DNA of 36,162 bases from an uncultured Litoreibacter sp. (lineage in GTDB: Bacteria > Pseudomonadota > Alphaproteobacteria > Rhodobacterales > Rhodobacteraceae). Both the position numbers and the translations under genes were made by a program. The notes under the pieces are model-generated. The model saw nothing but the letters and a program-made list of their open reading frames with translations, was not told the DNA's origin and searched no databases. The DNA is taken from positions 1 through 36,162 of the forward strand of contig CALHHY010000081.1 in assembly GCA_938030665.1 (NCBI GenBank), read 5' to 3'. Shown piece by piece: positions 31,619 to 36,162 of this stretch (its first letter is position 1; each line of letters starts with the position of its first letter).

Positions 31619-32344
31619 ATGGCGGAAGCAAAGATCAGATTATCTGTAGAGCAGGACCTGGCCCCCGGCAATTCGGTTCCGCTGGACCGGGACCAGGCGA
31701 ACTACCTGTTCAACGTTATGCGGCTTGGGCTTGGCGCGTTGATCTTGCTGTTTAATTCCCGTGACGGGGAGTTTTTGGCCGAGGTCGTGGATGCGGGCAA
31801 ACGCCGCGGCATGCTGCAGGTGAAGGGTCAGACAAAACCGCTGCAACTGCCCCCCGACCTTTGGCTGCTTTTCGCGCCGATCAAGAAGGCGCGCACCGAC
31901 TTCATCGTCGAAAAGGCGGCAGAGATGGGCGCGGCCCGCATCTGCCCCGTGACTACGCAATTCACCAATTCGGACCGGGTCCGGCAAGACAAGCTGCAGG
32001 CCCATGCTCGCGAAGCGGCGGAGCAATGTGGCGGCACCTATGTGCCGCAGGTGGCGGAGCTCGCCCGGCTGTCATCCGTCCTGAACGACTGGCCCGCGGA
32101 CCGGCAGCTGATGTTCTGCGACGAGGCAAGGGTGGGGCCGGCCGAGACTTTGACGCCGGCAAGTGGCTGCAAATGGGCCATTCTGATTGGGCCGGAAGGC
32201 GGGTTTTCGCAAGACGAACGCGCCCGGCTGCATGCGTTGCCGCAAACCCTGCCGATCAGCCTTGGCCCAAGAATTCTGCGCGCCGACACGGCGGCGGTCG
32301 CAGCCCTGACCCTGTGGCAGTTCAGCTTGGGGGATTGGGCATGA
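31619..32344 (+). CDS. rsmE: 16S rRNA (uracil(1498)-N(3))-methyltransferase RsmE
   Basis: RsmE methylates U1498 of 16S rRNA on the 30S subunit with S-adenosylmethionine. The 241-aa protein has an N-terminal PUA-like part (YLFNVMRLGLG near 29) and a SPOUT C-terminal part with knot motifs: KKARTDFIVEKAAEMGAARI near 89, REAAEQCGG near 128, ILIGPEGGFSQDE near 188 and LGPRILRADTAAVAAL near 215. Its stop overlaps the acetyltransferase start (ATGA). Confidence 0.94.
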   Translation: MAEAKIRLSVEQDLAPGNSVPLDRDQANYLFNVMRLGLGALILLFNSRDGEFLAEVVDAGKRRGMLQVKGQTKPLQLPPDLWLLFAPIKKARTDFIVEKAAEMGAARICPVTTQFTNSDRVRQDKLQAHAREAAEQCGGTYVPQVAELARLSSVLNDWPADRQLMFCDEARVGPAETLTPASGCKWAILIGPEGGFSQDERARLHALPQTLPISLGPRILRADTAAVAALTLWQFSLGDWA

Positions 32345-33198
32345 CCGTCAGCCCCGTCACCGAAGGGGACCTTCCCCAATGTCTCCATTTCATGGAAGGC
32401 CATACCCGTGACGCCATGTTTCCGCTTGGCAACCTGCAGGATTTCGGGCTGGCCTGCCCTGAAAACACCGCACCGCGCGCCATGTCCTTTTTTGCGTTTA
32501 GGCAAGGCGGTGCGATCATCGCAGTTCTCGGCCAATCCCGCGAAGGCGCGCTGTTTCCGATCTTTGGCGATACCCCGCCTGACCTTTATGCTGCGTTCCT
32601 GCCCTTTATCGGCAAGACTGTGTCGGGGGTAATGGGGCCGCAATCCCAAGTACGCCCGCTTCTGGATCTGCTTGGTGTCGACAAGGACCGAAAGCTCGAC
32701 ACAGATGAGCCGCAGCTTGACCTCGATCTGGCCGATCTAAGCTTGCCTCAAGAAGGTGAGATCAGCCTGACGCCAATCACCCCGGATCTGTTTGAACAAG
32801 CCTTGGATTGGCGCGCGCAATATGACGTTACCTTACTGAACACACCGCCGGATCAGGCACGGATCGGGGCCCGCCACAATATCGCCCGCTACATCGAAAG
32901 AGACAGCCACCGTATGCTGCTGCGGGGCGGCACCCCCGTCGCCATGACCGGCTTTAACGCGCGTTACGACGGCCATGTTCAGATCGGCGGTGTCTTCACC
33001 CCGCCCGCTTTGCGCGGCCATGGCTATGCGGGCATCGCCATTTTGTTGCATCTGGCAGAGGCCCGATTGGAAGGGGCCGCCCATGCCACGCTCTTTGCGG
33101 CGAGCGACAGCGCCGCCCGCGTCTACCGCCGTATCGGCTTTGCCGATTGCGGCCGTTACTCTCTGGTGCTGTTCAGCCCTCAAGAGGGGCGCGCATGA
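32341..33198 (+). CDS. GNAT family N-acetyltransferase
   Basis: A 285-aa acetyltransferase. The C-terminal third holds the acetyl-CoA motif RGHGYAG (about residues 223-229) preceded by GGVFTPPAL, and ends with a family-like AARVYRRIGF. The N-terminal half is less conserved and may be a second, degenerate GNAT fold. The start at 32341 overlaps the rsmE stop as ATGA; the frame stays open upstream inside rsmE but that is not supported. The substrate is unknown. It is coupled at its end to the next gene by another ATGA. Confidence 0.82.
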   Translation: MTVSPVTEGDLPQCLHFMEGHTRDAMFPLGNLQDFGLACPENTAPRAMSFFAFRQGGAIIAVLGQSREGALFPIFGDTPPDLYAAFLPFIGKTVSGVMGPQSQVRPLLDLLGVDKDRKLDTDEPQLDLDLADLSLPQEGEISLTPITPDLFEQALDWRAQYDVTLLNTPPDQARIGARHNIARYIERDSHRMLLRGGTPVAMTGFNARYDGHVQIGGVFTPPALRGHGYAGIAILLHLAEARLEGAAHATLFAASDSAARVYRRIGFADCGRYSLVLFSPQEGRA

Positions 33199-33716
33199 TA
33201 CGCCCCGAAGTCATCGCCCTATTCCGCCGCTACGCGGAGGTCATTGCCGGAGCGCTGATTGCCGCAATCGGCATTTGGCTGCTGACCCGGCCGAATGTTC
33301 TGGCCAAGATCATCGGCGCGCTGGTTTTGGGCACTGGTCTTGTCATGGCGGCAGCGGCTTTGCGCCGCATCGCCTTCAAGACCGATCGAATCGGCCCCGG
33401 CGTGGTGGAGGTCGACGAGCGGCAGATCAGCTATTTCGCGGCGGACCAGGGCGGCGCGGTTTCCATCGAGGCGCTGGTGCGGGTCACCGTGGTCACCACC
33501 AGCGACGGGCCGTGGGCCGAGGATATGCACTGGCTGCTCGAAGAAGACGGCGGCGCGCGGCTGCTGATCCCGAACGCGGCTGCCGGGACCGAGAAGCTGT
33601 TTGACGCCTTCGCCGCCCTGGACGGCGTGGACTATTCGATGGCGACCAAGGCCATGGGGTCGGTCGGCAATGACAGCTATGTGATTTGGGCCAAACCCCG
33701 CGCCGCGCTGCATTGA
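33195..33716 (+). CDS. Small membrane protein of unknown function
   Basis: A 173-aa protein with two close hydrophobic segments (about residues 14-30 and 36-56), then a soluble part of about 115 residues with alternating strands (GPGVVEVDERQISYFAADQG, then VSIEALVRVTVVTT). This resembles small membrane proteins with a cytoplasmic beta-rich domain, but I do not recognise the family. Its ATG overlaps the acetyltransferase stop. It sits between rsmE and gshA, which I remember as near neighbours in related genomes, so it and the acetyltransferase may be later additions. Confidence 0.75.
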   Translation: MIRPEVIALFRRYAEVIAGALIAAIGIWLLTRPNVLAKIIGALVLGTGLVMAAAALRRIAFKTDRIGPGVVEVDERQISYFAADQGGAVSIEALVRVTVVTTSDGPWAEDMHWLLEEDGGARLLIPNAAAGTEKLFDAFAALDGVDYSMATKAMGSVGNDSYVIWAKPRAALH

Positions 33717-33773
33717 CTTCCCCGCCCTCGCGTTTCATCCCTGCCCGCAACAACCCAAGATCGGAGCCAGCAC

Positions 33774-35144
33774 ATGTCCATACCACAATCCGGCGGCGGC
33801 CCGATCACCGATCATTCCCAACTGGCGGGCTATCTGGCCGATGGCTGCAAGCCCAAAGAAGCCTGGCGAATCGGCACAGAGCACGAGAAATTCGGCTATT
33901 GCGAGGATACCCACCAGCCGCTGCCCTATGACGGTGCGCGCTCCATCAAGGCGATCCTTGAGGGGCTGCGCGACGAGTTTGGCTGGCAAGCGGTCAATGA
34001 AGGCGACACGATTGTGGGGCTGGTCAAGGACGGGGCCAATGTCTCGCTAGAGCCGGGCGGGCAGTTGGAGCTATCCGGCGCGCCGCTTGAGACCATCCAC
34101 GAGACCTGCGACGAGGTGAACCAGCACCTCAAGGAGGTGCAGACCGTGGCCGACCGCATCGGCGCGAAGTTCATCGGTCTGGGGGCTGCGCCCGAATGGA
34201 CGCATGAGCAGATGCCGCTGATGCCCAAAGGCCGCTACAAGCTGATGGACGCCTATATGGACACCGTCGGCACCCACGGCAAACAGATGATGCGGCGGAC
34301 ATGCACGGTGCAGGTCAATCTCGACTTCTCGTCCGAGGCCGACATGGTCAAGAAGATGCGCGTGGCCGTCGCACTGCAGCCGATTGCGACGGCACTTTTC
34401 GCCAACTCCCCGTTTTTCGAAGGCGCGGTAAACGGCCACAAATCCTGGCGCTCCCGTGTATGGCGGGGCCTGGACGACGCGCGCACCGGGATGGTGCCTT
34501 TCATCTTTGACGAGGGGTTTGGCTTTGAGGCCTGGGCGGAATGGGTGCTCGATGTGCCGATGTATTTTGTTTACCGCGATGGCAAATATGTCGACGCGCT
34601 CGGACAGTCCTTCCGCGATTTCCTGAAAGGGGAGCTCCCCGCGCTGCCCGGCGAAACGCCGACCCTGTCAGACTGGGCCGACCATCTGACCACCGTTTTC
34701 CCGGAGGCCCGGGTCAAGAAATTCATCGAAATGCGCGGCGCCGATGGCGGCCCGTGGCGCAGGCTTTGCGCGCTGCCGGCCTTCTGGGTCGGGCTGACCT
34801 ATGATCAAAGCGCGCTGGATGCGGCCTGGGATATGGCCAAAGGCTGGGATGCCGAGACGCGGGAGGCGCTGCGCGTGGCCTCCTCCGTCGATGGGCTGCA
34901 TGCGCAGGTGGGCGGCTTGAAAATGCACGATCTGGCGCGCGAGGCCGTCGAGATCGCTGAGCTTGGCCTGAAGAACCGGGCGCGTCCCGGTGCGGGTGGG
35001 CTGGTGCCGGACGAGACGCATTTCCTGAATGCTTTGAAAGAGAGCATTGCAAGCGGCGAGGCGCCAGCAGATGAGCTGCTGCGCCATTATCATGGCGACT
35101 GGGGCGGCGATCTGAGCCGGATTTACGAGGCCTATAAATATTAG
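33774..35144 (+). CDS. gshA: Glutamate-cysteine ligase (plant/alphaproteobacterial type)
   Basis: The enzyme joins glutamate and cysteine, the first and rate-limiting step of glutathione synthesis. The 456-aa protein is of the plant-type class found in Alphaproteobacteria: WRIGTEHEKFGYCEDTHQP near residue 31, VSLEPGGQLELSGAPLETIH near residue 90, MRRTCTVQVNLDFSSEADMV near residue 173 and KFIEMRGADGGPWRRLCALP near residue 316. The start at 33774 lies 57 nt after the previous stop, so a separate promoter is possible. A hairpin follows the stop directly. Confidence 0.94.
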   Translation: MSIPQSGGGPITDHSQLAGYLADGCKPKEAWRIGTEHEKFGYCEDTHQPLPYDGARSIKAILEGLRDEFGWQAVNEGDTIVGLVKDGANVSLEPGGQLELSGAPLETIHETCDEVNQHLKEVQTVADRIGAKFIGLGAAPEWTHEQMPLMPKGRYKLMDAYMDTVGTHGKQMMRRTCTVQVNLDFSSEADMVKKMRVAVALQPIATALFANSPFFEGAVNGHKSWRSRVWRGLDDARTGMVPFIFDEGFGFEAWAEWVLDVPMYFVYRDGKYVDALGQSFRDFLKGELPALPGETPTLSDWADHLTTVFPEARVKKFIEMRGADGGPWRRLCALPAFWVGLTYDQSALDAAWDMAKGWDAETREALRVASSVDGLHAQVGGLKMHDLAREAVEIAELGLKNRARPGAGGLVPDETHFLNALKESIASGEAPADELLRHYHGDWGGDLSRIYEAYKY

Positions 35145-35175
35145 CGGCGCCCCCGTTAGGGAACGCCGCGTTTAT
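35144..35175. terminator. Bidirectional terminator-like hairpin after gshA
   Basis: A perfect 6-bp stem GCGGCG/CGCCGC (35144-35149 with 35164-35169) encloses 14 nt that can extend the pairing (CCC with GGG). GTTTATT follows on the plus strand and an A/T-rich stretch lies on the other side. It lies between the convergent gshA and the minus-strand membrane protein gene ending at 35180. Confidence 0.5.
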
Positions 35176-35179
35176 TGGT

Positions 35180-35503
35180 TCATGGGGCAGGTGTTGCAAC
35201 CGCCTTCAGATTTGCGATGGCCTGAGTGAAGCCCAGACCCAGGCAAAGGCTGGCCACCCCAAGGCCGGTCAGCAACCCGAATTGCCAGAATTGCCCGAAT
35301 ATCGGGACGATCAGGGCCGCCAGAAACACGCCGCCAATCCCGATGGCGACAAAGGCCGTGGTGATGCTGGTCACCGCCGCTTTCAGCGCGGGCACCGCGT
35401 TCGGACATTCGGTCATCGAAGTCCCGATCCGGGTGATCATCACGGCCAGCATGAACAGCACGCCGAAGGCAATTACGAAGTAGGTCAGAAGTGTCAGGGC
35501 CAT
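35180..35503 (-). CDS. Small four-helix membrane protein, unknown function
   Basis: A 107-aa protein with hydrophobic segments at about residues 4-22, 42-60 and 65-95, probably three or four helices. Two short polar loops (TRIGTSMTECPNAVP) contain its only cysteine. The start at 35503 has a perfect AAAGGAGG site 6 nt upstream; longer in-frame starts inside the upstream gene lack one. It lies 13 nt after the next membrane protein gene, so the two are one operon. I do not recognise a family. Confidence 0.72.
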   Translation of the reverse strand: MALTLLTYFVIAFGVLFMLAVMITRIGTSMTECPNAVPALKAAVTSITTAFVAIGIGGVFLAALIVPIFGQFWQFGLLTGLGVASLCLGLGFTQAIANLKAVATPAP

Positions 35504-35516
35504 TTGGGGCCTCCTT

Positions 35517-35975
35517 TCAAGGTTGGGTTGGGGTGAAGCGCGGACGCCGGAAGCGGCCATAGAGGTAGGCAAAGGCGGCGGACCAGAGCGGCGCGAAGAA
35601 GCTGCCAAAGAAAAGATACATGCCTACGGTGTCCTCGACATCGCTAGCGCTGGCCAAGCTTCCGGCGGCAATAGCCGCCACGACGATAAAGTTTAAAAGC
35701 AGTCCCAGTGCAGCAAATTGCAGCTGTCCCATTTGGCCGCGGGCCAGCAACCACAGATAGGCCGGTGTGCCCAAAGTAAGATACATTGGCGCGCCAAGGG
35801 GGATTGCGAAAACCGGGATCAGCAGAACCCAGAAGAACAGCAAGGCGATCATAAACGGCGCGAGCAGAAGCGCCCCTACAAACGCCAGAGGGTCGATGAT
35901 TTGTGTCGGGCGGCTCGGGCTCATCTGAAACCATGGTCGCGAAAGTATTCCTTGCCTTGCAGTTATTTCTGTCAT
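35517..35975 (-). CDS. Membrane protein, unknown function
   Basis: A 152-aa protein with four likely membrane helices (about residues 28-50, 52-68, 83-103 and 117-138) and a basic C-terminus (GRFRRPRFTPTQP). Cytoplasmic N-terminus with TARQGILSRPWFQM. Its 3' end directly abuts the ribosome binding site of the smaller membrane protein gene. No motif allows a function to be named. Both genes are well-behaved in codon use for this genome. Confidence 0.65.
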   Translation of the reverse strand: MTEITARQGILSRPWFQMSPSRPTQIIDPLAFVGALLLAPFMIALLFFWVLLIPVFAIPLGAPMYLTLGTPAYLWLLARGQMGQLQFAALGLLLNFIVVAAIAAGSLASASDVEDTVGMYLFFGSFFAPLWSAAFAYLYGRFRRPRFTPTQP

Positions 35976-36024
35976 GAGAGAAACTCCGGTTCAAAATTTT
36001 TTGCCAAAAAGGGCGTCGGTCAGG

Positions 36025-36162
36025 TCAGCTTTTGGATTTCGGTAAGAAGCGGGCGATCTTGGCGCCTAGTTTCAGCGCCGCCAGTTGGGTGCCGCGCGGC
36101 AGGTCGCGCACCTCTTTGTACCAATCGTCAAACATTTGCATCGTCTCCAACGTCTCCACCAT
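36025..36162 (-). CDS. Short ORF at the window edge, 45 residues, possibly partial
   Basis: An open frame runs from an ATG at the last base of the window to a TGA at 36025. Residues from about 9 on (MFDDWYKEVRDLPRGTQLAA, then LKLGAKIARFLPK) look like a real amphipathic and basic C-terminus. Whether the ATG at 36162 is the start or an internal Met of a longer gene cannot be told. No family is recognised. The 49-nt gap to the membrane protein gene would suit an operon. Confidence 0.4.
   Translation of the reverse strand: MVETLETMQMFDDWYKEVRDLPRGTQLAALKLGAKIARFLPKSKS

Noticed and set aside
31861-32340. Upstream in-frame extension of the acetyltransferase into rsmE
   Set aside because: The extra 160 residues have no GNAT features, and the ATGA overlap at 32341 is the natural start.

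Overview
The window looks like chromosomal DNA of a flagellated, GC-rich alphaproteobacterium of the order Rhodobacterales (Roseobacter group). The reasons are the gene order motB-flgE-flgK-flgL-flgI, the order SDR-uvrC-pgsA-moaD-moaE, a plant-type glutamate-cysteine ligase close to ubiA and rsmE, and an alphaproteobacterial initiator tRNA. Identification rests on protein motifs and remembered gene orders, not on a database search.

Layout. Bases 1-780 hold a decayed IS3-family insertion sequence, read leftwards and running off the left edge. Three copies of a ~40-nt palindromic mini-element are inserted in it, and a scrap of a second IS3-type orfA sits beside it. Directly against this, 781-6592 (minus) is the tail of a flagellar operon: motB, flgE, flgK, flgL, flgI. 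It ends at the IS, and its GC content falls sharply towards the junction. At 6668-9211 an Lrp/AsnC regulator stands divergent to arginase and ornithine cyclodeaminase, an arginine-to-proline route. At 9208-16980 lies a tricarboxylate-type uptake and catabolic module. A response regulator, a sensor kinase and a periplasmic binding protein (minus) stand divergent to tctC-tctB-tctA, followed by an AtuA-like (DUF1446) protein and a DUF4387 protein (plus).

From 16977 to 20867 are copper ATPase copA (minus), the initiator tRNA with its terminator, and a class III aminotransferase (minus). From 20993 to 27781 a mostly plus-strand housekeeping stretch holds an S49 peptidase, a 55-aa Cys-containing membrane microprotein, a Ca2+/Na+-type antiporter, a pteridine-reductase-like SDR, uvrC, pgsA, moaD, moaE and a stand-alone BLUF photoreceptor. 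The minus-strand run 31607-27839 is ubiA, a large OmpA-family protein, a membrane-anchored coiled-coil protein and a GrpB-family protein. The plus-strand run 31619-35144 is rsmE, a GNAT acetyltransferase, a two-TM protein and gshA. The right end (minus) carries two small membrane proteins and a short ORF at the edge.

The most unusual signal is the set of three short palindromic insertions in the IS. Two of them differ by compensatory changes in their hairpin stems, which points to selection on folded RNA or DNA structure. The most interesting functional unit is the two-component system with its own binding protein coupled to a TTT transporter and two enzymes of unknown substrate. No CRISPR array, prophage, integron or defence system was seen.
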